Positions 9,123 through 17,269 are shown, counted from the first letter of the stretch. The stretch is 64,000 nucleotides of DNA from Streptomyces mirabilis (GCF_039503195.1 NZ_JBCJKP010000001.1:3038001-3102000); one strand, 5' to 3'. Made by a program: numbers and translations. Notes: generated by a model not told the origin, from the letters alone.

Positions 9123-10186
9123 TGGAGACCGCGCTCACCCGCCTCGTCGGTGTCCGTCACCCCGTCGTGCAGACCGGTATGGGCTGGGTCGCGGGCCCCC
9201 GCCTGGTGTCGGCGGCGGCGAACGCGGGGGCGCTGGGCATCCTGGCCTCCGCGACGATGACCCTCGACCATCTGAGAGAGGCCATACGCGAGGTCAGGTC
9301 CCGTACGGACGCGCCGTTCGGGGTGAATCTGCGCGCCGACGCCGGGGACGCGGGCGAGCGGGTACGGATCATCGTCGACGAGGGGGTACGGGTCGCGTCC
9401 TTCGCCCTCGCGCCCTCCCGCGAGCTGATCGCCGAGCTGAAGGAGGCGGGCGTGGTCGTCGTCCCCTCCGTCGGTGCGCGCCGGCACGCCGAGAAGGTGG
9501 CCGCCTGGGGCGCGGACGCGGTGATCGTGCAGGGCGGCGAGGGCGGCGGCCACACCGGCGAGGTCGCGACGACGGTGCTGCTGCCGCAGGTGGTGGACGC
9601 GGTGGACATCCCGGTGGTCGCGGCGGGCGGTTTCCACGACGGGCGGGGACTGGTCGCGGCGCTGGCGTACGGGGCGGCGGGCATCGCCATGGGCACCCGT
9701 TTCCTGCTCACCTCGGACTCGACGGTCCCGGCCGCGGTGAAGGCGATGTACCTGGCGGCGACGGTCAGGGACGTCACGGTCACGACGGCCGTGGACGGCC
9801 TCCCCCATCGCATGCTGCGTACGGACTTCGTCGACTCCTTGGAGAGGTCCGGCCGCGCGAGGGCCCTCGCACAGGCCGTCCGCCGGGCCGCCGGGTTCCG
9901 GAGGCTGTCCGGGCTCTCCTGGTCGCGGATGGTTCGCGACGGTCTCGCCATGAAGCACGGCAAGGAGCTGACCTGGAGCCAGGTACTGCTCGCCGCGAAC
10001 ACACCGATGCTCCTGAAGTCGTCGATGGTGGACGGGCGCACGGACCTGGGGGTGATGGCCTCGGGACAGGTCGCGGGGCTGATCGAGGACCTGCCGTCGT
10101 GCAAGGAACTGGTCGACCGGGTGATGGCGGAAGCCCGGGAAACTCTCGGTGCCCTGGCGGTCGTGGGTGCTTCCATGCCCGGATGA
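9122..10186 (+). CDS. ipdC: NMO/2-nitropropane dioxygenase-family flavoprotein, IpdC-like
   Basis: A 354-aa TIM-barrel flavoprotein of the nitronate monooxygenase family. Flavin-binding features include GMGWVAGPRLVSAAANAGALG near the start, QGGEGGGHTG and VVAAGGFHDGRG...AGIAMGTRF in the C-terminal half. In the KstR2 pathway, IpdC (Rv3553) acts with IpdF on 5-OH-HIC-CoA to give the dione ring substrate for EchA20. Start ATG shares one base with the ipdB stop; the stop overlaps the DUF541 start as ATGA. Position and family both match Rv3553. Without that context it would be called only a nitronate monooxygenase. Confidence 0.87.
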   Translation: METALTRLVGVRHPVVQTGMGWVAGPRLVSAAANAGALGILASATMTLDHLREAIREVRSRTDAPFGVNLRADAGDAGERVRIIVDEGVRVASFALAPSRELIAELKEAGVVVVPSVGARRHAEKVAAWGADAVIVQGGEGGGHTGEVATTVLLPQVVDAVDIPVVAAGGFHDGRGLVAALAYGAAGIAMGTRFLLTSDSTVPAAVKAMYLAATVRDVTVTTAVDGLPHRMLRTDFVDSLERSGRARALAQAVRRAAGFRRLSGLSWSRMVRDGLAMKHGKELTWSQVLLAANTPMLLKSSMVDGRTDLGVMASGQVAGLIEDLPSCKELVDRVMAEARETLGALAVVGASMPG

Positions 10187-10824
10187 CTCAGACCATGGAT
10201 GAGCCGTGGGGCCTCAGTGTGTTCGGTGCGGGAAGCGTGCGGGCGGAACCTCAGCTGGTGTGGGTGAAGTTGGCGGTCGACGTGCTGGAGCCGTCGCCCG
10301 ACAAGGCGTTCCAGGAGGCGGGCTCGGCGGTGTCCCGCCTGCGCGAGACACTGCGCGGACACGGGATACCGGACGCGTCGGTCTCCGGATCCAAGCTGTC
10401 GTTCCAGTCCGAGTACGACGGCTACGGAACCGGCCGCACGTTCCTCGGCTACCGCTGCCAGGCCTCGTACGTCATCGAGATCGAGACGATCGACGACCTG
10501 CAGCGGCTCATCGTCGACGCGGTCGACGCGGGCGCGAACCGGGTCGACGACGTCGTCTTCGACGTACGCGACAAGCCCGCGCTGCGCGACGAGGCCCGGC
10601 GCCGGGCGGTGGACGCGGCCCGCCGCAAGGCGGAGGTGTACGCGGAGGCGGCGGGCGTCCCGCTGGGCACGGTGCTGCACATCCAGGACGTGGACGCCGA
10701 GTCGTGGGAAATGCGCGGTCCCCGGGGACACGGCGGTGGCGGCGAAAGCTCGGAGGGCGACCTGGCACCCGGCATGGTCGAGGTCCACGCGGGCGTACTG
10801 CTGGGCTTCTCGCTCGGCCGCTGA
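10183..10824 (+). CDS. SIMPL/DUF541 domain protein, last gene of the ipd operon
   Basis: A 213-aa protein that looks like the SIMPL/DUF541 family (WGLSVFGAGSVRAEPQLVWVKLAV at the N-terminus, RAVDAARRKAEVYAEAAGVPLGTVLHI in the middle). Most bacterial members are periplasmic, but no signal peptide is seen here, so a cytoplasmic location is likely. Function in this family is poorly known. It starts inside the ipdC stop (ATGA), so it is probably translated with the HIP-degradation enzymes. I do not recall this gene in the mycobacterial KstR2 cluster. A Gly/Ser-rich insertion (GHGGGGESSEG) lies near residue 185. It converges on fadA6 14 nt away. Confidence 0.8.
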   Translation: MTQTMDEPWGLSVFGAGSVRAEPQLVWVKLAVDVLEPSPDKAFQEAGSAVSRLRETLRGHGIPDASVSGSKLSFQSEYDGYGTGRTFLGYRCQASYVIEIETIDDLQRLIVDAVDAGANRVDDVVFDVRDKPALRDEARRRAVDAARRKAEVYAEAAGVPLGTVLHIQDVDAESWEMRGPRGHGGGGESSEGDLAPGMVEVHAGVLLGFSLGR

Positions 10825-10838
10825 CGCCCGCCCGGGCC

Positions 10839-11996
10839 TCAGAGCAGTTCGATGATCGTCACGTTCGCCTGGCCGCCGCCCTCGCACATCGTCTGGAGGC
10901 CGAAACGGCCGCCGGCGCGCTCCAGTTCGTGCAGGAGCGTCGTCATCAGCTTCACGCCCGTCGCCCCCAACGGATGCCCCAGGGCGATGGCGCCGCCGTT
11001 GACGTTGACCTTCTCCGGGTCGGCGCCGGTCTCCTTGAGCCAGGCGAGGACGACCGGGGCGAAGGCTTCGTTGATCTCGACGAGGTCGATGGCGTCGAGG
11101 GACATGCCGGTCTTCTTCAGGGCGTACGCGGTGGCCGGGATGGGCGCGGACAGCATGCGGATGGGGTCCTCGCCGCGTACGGAGAGGTGGTGGACGCGGG
11201 CGCGCGGGGTCAGCCCGTGCTCCCGTACCGCCCGCTCGGAGGCGAGCAGCATCGCGGCGGCGCCGTCGGAGACCTGGGAGGAGCAGGCGGCGGTGATGGT
11301 GCCGCCCTCGACGACCGGCTTCAGGCCCGCCATCTTCTCCAGTGAGGTGTCCCGGCGCGGGCCCTCGTCGGCGGTGACCTCGCCGTAGGCCACGGTCTCG
11401 CGGGCGAAGCGGCCCTCGTCGATGGCGCGGATCGCCCGCCGGTGCGAACGGAGGGCGAACTCCTCCTGGTCGCGACGGCTGATGCCCCACTTGGCGGCGA
11501 TCATCTCGGCGCCGGCGAACTGGTTGACGGGCAGGTCGCCGTAGCGCGCCCGCCAGCCCTCGCTGCCCGCGAAGGGGCCTTCGGTGAGGCCGAGGGGTTC
11601 GGCGGCCTGGCGGGAGGCGAAGGCGATGGGGATCTGGCTCATGTTCTGCACTCCGCCCGCGACCACCAGGTCCTGGGTGCCGGACAGGACGCCCTGGGCG
11701 GCGAAGTGCACGGCCTGCTGGGAGGAGCCGCACTGCCGGTCGACGGTGACGCCCGGCACCTCCTCGGGGAGTCCGGCCGCCAGCCAGCAGGTGCGGGCGA
11801 TGTCCCCGGCCTGAGGCCCCACGGTGTCCAGACAGCCGAAGACGACGTCCTCCACGGCGGCCGGGTCCACTCCGGAGCGCTCGACCAGCGCCTTGAGGAC
11901 GTGCGCGCCGAGGTCGGCCGGGTGGACACCGCTCAGGCCTCCCCCGCGCCGCCCGACGGGCGTACGGACCGCTTCGACGATGTAGGCCTCGGCCAT
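10839..11996 (-). CDS. fadA6: Acetyl-CoA acyltransferase (thiolase), FadA6-like
   Basis: A complete 385-aa thiolase. The nucleophilic Cys lies in DRQCGSSQQAVH (about residue 88), the His motif is NGGAIALGHPLGATG, and the second Cys is in the C-terminal MCEGGGQANVT. In the KstR2 pathway FadA6 is the thiolase that acts after IpdAB ring opening, releasing acetyl-CoA and giving MOODA-CoA. The start ATG at 11996 follows GAGGGAG. It is the third gene of ipdF-kstR2-fadA6, as fadA6 sits beside kstR2 in M. tuberculosis (Rv3556c-Rv3557c). It converges with the DUF541 gene. Confidence 0.9.
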   Translation of the reverse strand: MAEAYIVEAVRTPVGRRGGGLSGVHPADLGAHVLKALVERSGVDPAAVEDVVFGCLDTVGPQAGDIARTCWLAAGLPEEVPGVTVDRQCGSSQQAVHFAAQGVLSGTQDLVVAGGVQNMSQIPIAFASRQAAEPLGLTEGPFAGSEGWRARYGDLPVNQFAGAEMIAAKWGISRRDQEEFALRSHRRAIRAIDEGRFARETVAYGEVTADEGPRRDTSLEKMAGLKPVVEGGTITAACSSQVSDGAAAMLLASERAVREHGLTPRARVHHLSVRGEDPIRMLSAPIPATAYALKKTGMSLDAIDLVEINEAFAPVVLAWLKETGADPEKVNVNGGAIALGHPLGATGVKLMTTLLHELERAGGRFGLQTMCEGGGQANVTIIELL

Positions 11997-12030
11997 GACA
12001 ACTCCCTCGCAGACATGGGGTATCGCAGGG

Positions 12031-12642
12031 CTATTCGCGTACGGAGATGCCGTCCAGCACCATCGACAGGTACTGCCGGGCGATCTCCTCGGGGCTGTGC
12101 TGTCCGCCGGGCCGGTACCAGGACGCGGCGACCCACACGGTGTCGCGCACGAAGCGGTAGGTGAGCCGGATGTCGAGGTCGGCCCGGAAGACCTCGGCGG
12201 CCACGCCGCGCTCCAGCGTGCTCAGCCACGCCTTCTCGAAGTTGCGCTGCGAGTCGGCGAGGAAGGCGAAGCGCTGCTGGGCGGCGAGGTGCCGGGACTC
12301 CTTCTGGTAGATGGCGACGGCGGCACGGTGCCGGTCTATCTCCCGGAACGACTCGGTGACCAGGGCCTCCAGCGTCCGGCGCGGGCCGAGTTCGGCGTCC
12401 AGGACGGCGTCGTAGCCCTCCCAGAGCTCGTCGAGGAAGGTCCGCAGGATCTCCTCCAGCATCGATTCCTTGGAGTCGAAGTGGTAGTAGAGGCTGCCCG
12501 CGAGCATCCCGGCCTCGTCCGCGATCTTGCGTACGGTGGTGGCGTTGTAGCCCTGCTCGGCGAAGACCTCGGCGGCGGTGTCGAGGAGTTCGCGGCGCCG
12601 CTCGGGGGTTGCGGTCACCTGGGGCTTCTTCTTGGTAGGCAC
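12031..12642 (-). CDS. kstR2: TetR-family transcriptional repressor, KstR2-like
   Basis: A 203-aa regulator. The N-terminal TetR helix-turn-helix is clear: RRRELLDTAAEVFAEQGY followed by TVRKIADEAGMLAGSLYYHF (residues about 15-55). The C-terminal ligand domain is divergent, as usual. KstR2 represses the HIP-degradation genes and is released by HIP-CoA in Mycobacterium. Length (KstR2 about 200 aa), position beside fadA6 and ipdF, and two matching operators in the cluster support the name. The GTG start at 12642 follows GGAG. No separate operator lies in the 39-nt gap to ipdF, so it is probably autoregulated through the site at 13490. Confidence 0.87.
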   Translation of the reverse strand: MPTKKKPQVTATPERRRELLDTAAEVFAEQGYNATTVRKIADEAGMLAGSLYYHFDSKESMLEEILRTFLDELWEGYDAVLDAELGPRRTLEALVTESFREIDRHRAAVAIYQKESRHLAAQQRFAFLADSQRNFEKAWLSTLERGVAAEVFRADLDIRLTYRFVRDTVWVAASWYRPGGQHSPEEIARQYLSMVLDGISVRE

Positions 12643-12681
12643 GGCTCCATTGTGGTCCCAGGGGTGCCGGCCGACGACGCC

Positions 12682-13473
12682 CTACGCATGTTGGCTGCTG
12701 ACGGAGACGACTTCGCCGGTCATGTACGAGGAGTAGCCGGACGCCAGGAACACCATCACGTTGGCCACCTCCCAGGGCTGCGCGTGGCGGCCGAAGGCCT
12801 CGCGGCCCGTCAGTTCCTCCAGGAGCTCGGGCGTGGTCACCTTCACCAGGTGCGGGTGCATGGCGAGACTCGGTGACACCGCGTTGACGCGCACCCCGTA
12901 CTCGGCGGCCTCGACGGCCGCGCACCGGGTGAGCGCCATGACGCCCGCCTTGGCGGCGGCGTAGTGCGCCTGACCGGCCTGGGCGCGCCAGCCGACGACG
13001 GAGGCGTTGTTGACGACGACTCCGCCGCCGCCCTGGTCCCGGAAACGGCGCAGGGCGGCCCGGGTGCACCGGAACGTGCCGTTCAGTGTCACGTCCAGCA
13101 CTCTCGACCACTGCTCGTCGGTCATGTCGACGAGGGCACAAGTGCCGCCGAGGCCGGCGTTGTTGACGACGATGTCCAGGCCGTCGTGGAGCTCTCCCGC
13201 CAGCGCGAAGAGCGCTTCCACCTGCTGCTCGTCCGTCACGTCGCACGGCAGCGAGGCGACGTTCGCCGCGCCGAACTCCGCGGCGAGGGCCTCTTCGCTC
13301 TCCTTGAGGCGGCGGACATGGGCGTCACTGATGACCACCCGCGCCCCCTCCTCCAGGAACCTGCGCGCCGTCGCCCCGCCGATGCCCGCGCCCGCGGCGG
13401 CGGTGATGACGGCGGTGCGCCCGGTCAGCAGCCCGTGCCCGCTGACGTACACCGGACTCTCGACGTCGCTCAT
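12682..13473 (-). CDS. ipdF: SDR-family dehydrogenase, IpdF-like
   Basis: A 263-aa SDR with the unusual cofactor loop ITAAAGAGIGGATARRF, like IpdF/Rv3559c and unlike the TGxxxGxG of most SDRs. It keeps VVNNAG and the NASVVGWRAQAGQAHYAAAKAG active-site segment with Ser, Tyr and Lys. In the mycobacterial pathway IpdF oxidises the 5-hydroxyl of 5-OH-HIC-CoA ahead of IpdC. It is first in the operon ipdF-kstR2-fadA6. The ATG at 13473 lies 16 nt from the operator at 13490, so the transcript must have a very short leader or none. Confidence 0.87.
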   Translation of the reverse strand: MSDVESPVYVSGHGLLTGRTAVITAAAGAGIGGATARRFLEEGARVVISDAHVRRLKESEEALAAEFGAANVASLPCDVTDEQQVEALFALAGELHDGLDIVVNNAGLGGTCALVDMTDEQWSRVLDVTLNGTFRCTRAALRRFRDQGGGGVVVNNASVVGWRAQAGQAHYAAAKAGVMALTRCAAVEAAEYGVRVNAVSPSLAMHPHLVKVTTPELLEELTGREAFGRHAQPWEVANVMVFLASGYSSYMTGEVVSVSSQHA

Positions 13474-13489
13474 ACGTCCACGCTAACCT

Positions 13490-13503
13490 ACCAAACACTT
13501 GTT
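13490..13503. promoter_or_regulatory. KstR2-type operator centred between ipdF and fadE30
   Basis: The 14-mer ACCAAACACTTGTT (reverse complement AACAAGTGTTTGGT) fits the KstR2 consensus AnCAAGnnCTTGnT with a single core mismatch. It sits exactly in the middle of the 46-bp gap between divergent start codons, 16 nt from each. A bound dimer would cover both promoters and probably both translation-initiation regions. Confidence 0.75.
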
Positions 13504-13519
13504 AGGGAAGGTGCTGCCG

Positions 13520-14665
13520 ATGGATCTGACCCTCTCCCCCGCCGACGAGGCCTTCCGCGCCGAGGCCCGGACCTGGCTCGCCGCCCATGTGCCACGGACG
13601 CCCCTCCCGTCCCTGGAGACCGAGGAGGGCTTCGCGGCGCACCGCGTGTGGGAGGCCGAACTCGCCGCGGACCGCTGGTCGGTGGTGTCCTGGCCGCGGG
13701 TGTACGGCGGCCGGGACGCGGGCATCGTGCGCTGGCTGGTGTTCGAGGAGGAGTACTACGCGGCGGGCGCGCCGGGCCGGGTCGGCCAGAACGGCATCAA
13801 CCTCCTGGCGCCCACCCTCTTCGACCACGGCACGGAACGACAGCGCGCCCGGATCCTGCCCTCCATGGCCAGCGGGGAGGTCGTCTGGGCGCAGGCGTGG
13901 TCCGAGCCGGAGGCGGGATCCGACCTGGCCTCGCTCACCTCGCGCGCGGTGCGTACGGACGGGGGCTGGCTGCTGAGCGGGCAGAAGACCTGGTCGTCGC
14001 GGGCCGCCTTCGCCGACCGCGCGTTCGGTCTCTTCCGCAGTGAGCCGGGCACATCGAGGCCCCATCAGGGCCTGACCTATCTGATGTTCGACCTGCGCGC
14101 GCCCGGGGTCACCGTGCGCCCCATCGGCCGCCTGGACGGCAGACCGGCCTTCGCCGAGGTCTTTCTCGACGAGGTCTTCGTCCCGGACGAGGACGTGATC
14201 GGCGAGCCGGGCGGGGGCTGGCGGGTCGCCATGTCGACGGCGGGCAACGAACGGGGGCTGACGCTGCGTTCACCGGGCCGCTTCCTCGCCGCCGCGGACC
14301 GGCTGGAGGCCCTGTGGCGCAGCCGCGCCGACCCCTCGGACACGGCGCTGCGCGACCGGGTGGCCGACGCGGTGATCGGCGCCCGCGCCTACCAGCTCTT
14401 CACCTACGCCAACGCCTCCCGCTTCCTCGACGGCGCGGCCGTGGGCCCGGAGGCCAGCCTGAACAAGGTCTTCTGGTCCGAGTACGACATCGCGCTGCAC
14501 GAGACGGCCCTCGACCTCCTCGGCCCGGACGGCGAGTCGGCGGACACGGACTGGTCCGAGGGGTACGTCTTCTCGCTCGCCGGTCCGATCTACGCCGGCA
14601 CCAACGAGATCCAGCGCGACATCATCGCCGAGCGCCTGCTCGGCCTCCCGAAGGGCCGCCGCTGA
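13520..14665 (+). CDS. fadE30: Acyl-CoA dehydrogenase, FadE30-like
   Basis: A 381-aa acyl-CoA dehydrogenase with N-terminal helical, beta-barrel and C-terminal helical domains. FAD/substrate features seen include AQAWSEPEAGSDLASL and the C-terminal PIYAGTNEIQRDIIAERLLGLP. In the KstR2 pathway FadE30 desaturates the propionate side chain of 5-OH-HIP-CoA. I chose ATG 13520 over the upstream TTG because that one lies inside the operator; a GGGAAGG stretch precedes the ATG. It shares one base with the next acyl-CoA dehydrogenase gene (TGATG), as for subunits of a heteromeric enzyme. Confidence 0.85.
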   Translation: MDLTLSPADEAFRAEARTWLAAHVPRTPLPSLETEEGFAAHRVWEAELAADRWSVVSWPRVYGGRDAGIVRWLVFEEEYYAAGAPGRVGQNGINLLAPTLFDHGTERQRARILPSMASGEVVWAQAWSEPEAGSDLASLTSRAVRTDGGWLLSGQKTWSSRAAFADRAFGLFRSEPGTSRPHQGLTYLMFDLRAPGVTVRPIGRLDGRPAFAEVFLDEVFVPDEDVIGEPGGGWRVAMSTAGNERGLTLRSPGRFLAAADRLEALWRSRADPSDTALRDRVADAVIGARAYQLFTYANASRFLDGAAVGPEASLNKVFWSEYDIALHETALDLLGPDGESADTDWSEGYVFSLAGPIYAGTNEIQRDIIAERLLGLPKGRR

Positions 14666-15633
14666 TGCGCTTCCTCCTCGACCCGCAGCAGCGGGCGTTC
14701 GCCGACTCGCTGGACGCGATGCTGACGGCCGCGGACACCCCGTCGGTCGTACGGGACTGGAGCCGCGGCGACCACGGCGGCGGCCGTGCGCTGTGGTCCC
14801 GTATCGCCAAGGTCGGCGTGTTCGCGCTCGCGGTGCCGGAGGCGTACGAGGGGATGGGCCCGCATCCGGTGGAACTGGCCGTGGGCTTCGTCGAGTTGGG
14901 ACGGCACGCGGTGCCCGGCCCGCTGGTGGAGACGGTCGCGGCGGCCGCCCTGCTGGCCGGGCTGGCGGACCCCCTGCCCGCCGGGCGGCTGCTCCCTTCG
15001 CTGGCCTCGGGCGAGGCGTCGGCGACGCTGGCCCTCGACGGGGCGTACGCGCTGGACGGCGACGCGGCGACCACCCGGCTCGCCCTGGCCGCCGGCGGAC
15101 TACGGCTGGCCCCCGGCCACGGCCCGGTACGCGCCTCCCTGGACCCCGCCCGCCGCCTCACCCCCCTCGCACCCGGCGGTGAACTGCTTTCCACCGCCCC
15201 TCCCGTCGCCCATGCCCTCGTCTGGGCCCGGCTCGCCACCGCCGCCCAGGCGCTCGGCGTCGGTCTCGCACTCCTCGACCGGACCGTCGCGTACGTCAGA
15301 CAGCGCACCCAGTTCGGCGTCCCCGTCGGTTCGTTCCAGGCGGTGAAGCATCGCCTCGCCGACGCGAAGATCGCCCTGGAGTTCGCGCGGCCGCTGCTGT
15401 TCGGCGCGGCCCTGACGATGGCGCCCGCCGACGTGGCCGCGGCCAAGGTCACGGCCTGCGAGGCCGCGTACGCCACCGCGCGCACGGCGCTCCAGTTGCA
15501 CGGCGCGATCGGCTACACCGCGGAGTACGACCTGTCCCTGTGGCTGGCCAAGGCCCGTGCCCTGCGTACCGCGTGGGGCACCCCGGCCGAGTGCCGGGCC
15601 GAGGTGCTCAGTGGTGGTGCTCGCCGCCGGTGA
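14665..15633 (+). CDS. Acyl-CoA dehydrogenase small-subunit type, FadE33-like
   Basis: A 322-aa acyl-CoA dehydrogenase-like protein, shorter than canonical members (about 380 aa), like the partner subunits of steroid alpha2-beta2 acyl-CoA dehydrogenases. The conserved C-terminal part is clear: YVRQRTQFGVPVGSFQAVKHRLAD and ARTALQLHGAIGYTAEYDLSLWLAKA. The middle barrel is reduced. It is coupled to the fadE30-like gene by a one-base overlap. Closest by context is FadE33 or FadE32 of the KstR2 regulon; I cannot separate them by eye. Its 3' end overlaps the convergent qcrB-type gene by 26 nt. Confidence 0.78.
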   Translation: MRFLLDPQQRAFADSLDAMLTAADTPSVVRDWSRGDHGGGRALWSRIAKVGVFALAVPEAYEGMGPHPVELAVGFVELGRHAVPGPLVETVAAAALLAGLADPLPAGRLLPSLASGEASATLALDGAYALDGDAATTRLALAAGGLRLAPGHGPVRASLDPARRLTPLAPGGELLSTAPPVAHALVWARLATAAQALGVGLALLDRTVAYVRQRTQFGVPVGSFQAVKHRLADAKIALEFARPLLFGAALTMAPADVAAAKVTACEAAYATARTALQLHGAIGYTAEYDLSLWLAKARALRTAWGTPAECRAEVLSGGARRR

Positions 15634-17269
15634 GCTCCCGGTACTCCTCCGGCGTCGGCTTCGGGATCTGGGTGTCGGGCCCGTACATGGCGCGGGCGAG
15701 CCGGGCGCGCAGCCTGCGGCCGGGGCCGACCCGGCGGGTGACGCCGTTGGCGTCCACGAGCGGTCCCACCTCGTACGGCGGGGGCTGCTCGTGCTGGGTG
15801 AGCGTGAACCGCTGCGCCGGTGTGAGCGGTTCGTGCACCTCGACGTACTCGCCGTGCGGAAGCATCCGGATGACGCCGGACTCCCTTCCGTGCAGCACCT
15901 TGTCGCGGTCCCGTCGCTGGAGTCCCATGCAGATCCGGCGCGTGACGACGAAGGCGAGGGCCGGGGCGACGAAGAAGGAGATCCGTACGAACCAGGTGAT
16001 GGCGTTGATGGAGAGGTGGAAGTGGGTGGCCCACAGGTCGTTGCCACCGCCGACCAGGAGCACTCCGTACAGCGTCAGCCAGGCGACACCGAGCCCGGTG
16101 CGGGTGGGGACGTTGCGCGGCCGGTCCAGGATGTGGTGTTCCCGTCTGTCCCCGGTGATCCACGCCTCGATGAACGGGTAGACCGCGATGGCGGTCATGA
16201 TCAGCGGGAAGAGGGAGAAGGGGATGAACACACCCAGTTGGAGGGTGTGGCCCCACGCGTTGATCTCCCATCCCGGCATCACCCGGATGAGCCCCTCGGA
16301 GAAGCCGAGGTACCAGTCGGGCTGCGCGCCGGTCGTCACCAGGTCCGGCCGGTAGGGGCCGAAGGCCCAGACGGGGTTGACGGTCGCGATCGCCCCCATC
16401 AGCGACAGCACCCCGAAGACGAGGAAGAAGAACCCGCCCGCCTTGGCCATGTACACCGGCATGAACGGCATCCCGACGACGGACTTCTGGTCGCGTCCGG
16501 GCCCCGGGTACTGCGTGTGCTTGTGGTAGAAGACCAGGATGAGATGGGCGACCACCAGGCCCAGCATGATGCCCGGCAGCAGGAGGACGTGGATCGGGAA
16601 GAAGCGCGGAATGATGTCGTGGCCCGGGAACTCGCCTCCGAAGAGGAAGAAGGAGAGGTACGTTCCCACGATCGGGACCGACAGGATCGCGCCCTGGGCG
16701 AAGCGGACGCCGGTGCCGGAGAGCAGGTCGTCGGGGAGCGAGTAGCCGGTCAGGCCGGTGATCAGGCCGAGCATCAGCAGGGTCCAGCCGAACAGCCAGT
16801 TGACCTCGCGGGGCTTGCGGAACGCGCCGGTGAAGAAGACGCGCATCATGTGCACGAGCATCCCGGCGAGGAAGACGATCGCCGCCCAGTGGTGGATCTG
16901 CCGGACCAGGAGTCCGCCGCGCACCTCGAAGCTGATGTGGAGGGTGGACTCGTAGGCGCGGGTCATGAGGATGCCGTTGAGCGGTTCGTACGGGCCGTGG
17001 TAGACGACCTCGGAGGCGCTCGGCTCGAAGAAGAGCGTGAGGTAGACGCCGGTCAGGATCAGGATCAGGAAGCTGTAGAGGCAGACCTCGCCGAGCATGA
17101 AGGACCAGTGGTCCGGGAAGACCTTGCGCATGTTGGCCTTGGCCAGCGCGTAGAGGCCGAGGCGTCCGTCGGCCCAGTCCGCCAGCCGCTCGCCCCCTGG
17201 CGTCTCGTCCCTTCGCCCCGCACGTGAAGTTCCTTGCCCCCGACCGGAGTTGATCTCTCCCGCGCCCAT
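15608..17269 (-). CDS. qcrB: Cytochrome b subunit, QcrB-type, stand-alone paralogue
   Basis: A 553-aa polytopic membrane protein of the actinobacterial cytochrome bc1 (QcrB) family. The b-type haem-binding region includes VRQIHHWAAIVFLAGMLVHMMRVF, and the quinol-site PDWY motif is seen in GAQPDWYLGFSEGLIR. There are about eight to nine hydrophobic segments and a hydrophilic C-terminal extension with VRRVG...GPDTQIPKPTPEEYRELTGGEHHH. No qcrA, qcrC or ctaE lies beside it, so it is not the housekeeping qcrCAB operon copy. It may be a second cytochrome b for another partner. ATG 17269 follows GAGGGGGTGA. The 3' end overlaps the convergent acyl-CoA dehydrogenase. Confidence 0.88.
   Translation of the reverse strand: MGAGEINSGRGQGTSRAGRRDETPGGERLADWADGRLGLYALAKANMRKVFPDHWSFMLGEVCLYSFLILILTGVYLTLFFEPSASEVVYHGPYEPLNGILMTRAYESTLHISFEVRGGLLVRQIHHWAAIVFLAGMLVHMMRVFFTGAFRKPREVNWLFGWTLLMLGLITGLTGYSLPDDLLSGTGVRFAQGAILSVPIVGTYLSFFLFGGEFPGHDIIPRFFPIHVLLLPGIMLGLVVAHLILVFYHKHTQYPGPGRDQKSVVGMPFMPVYMAKAGGFFFLVFGVLSLMGAIATVNPVWAFGPYRPDLVTTGAQPDWYLGFSEGLIRVMPGWEINAWGHTLQLGVFIPFSLFPLIMTAIAVYPFIEAWITGDRREHHILDRPRNVPTRTGLGVAWLTLYGVLLVGGGNDLWATHFHLSINAITWFVRISFFVAPALAFVVTRRICMGLQRRDRDKVLHGRESGVIRMLPHGEYVEVHEPLTPAQRFTLTQHEQPPPYEVGPLVDANGVTRRVGPGRRLRARLARAMYGPDTQIPKPTPEEYRELTGGEHHH

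Noticed and set aside
10839..11996. FadA6-like gene as a generic housekeeping thiolase
   Set aside because: Possible on sequence alone, but cotranscription with the KstR2-like and IpdF-like genes fits the steroid pathway better.
4938..15633. Steroid cluster as a recent mobile island
   Set aside because: No integrase, transposase, tRNA junction, direct repeats or obvious base-composition shift at its borders in this window.
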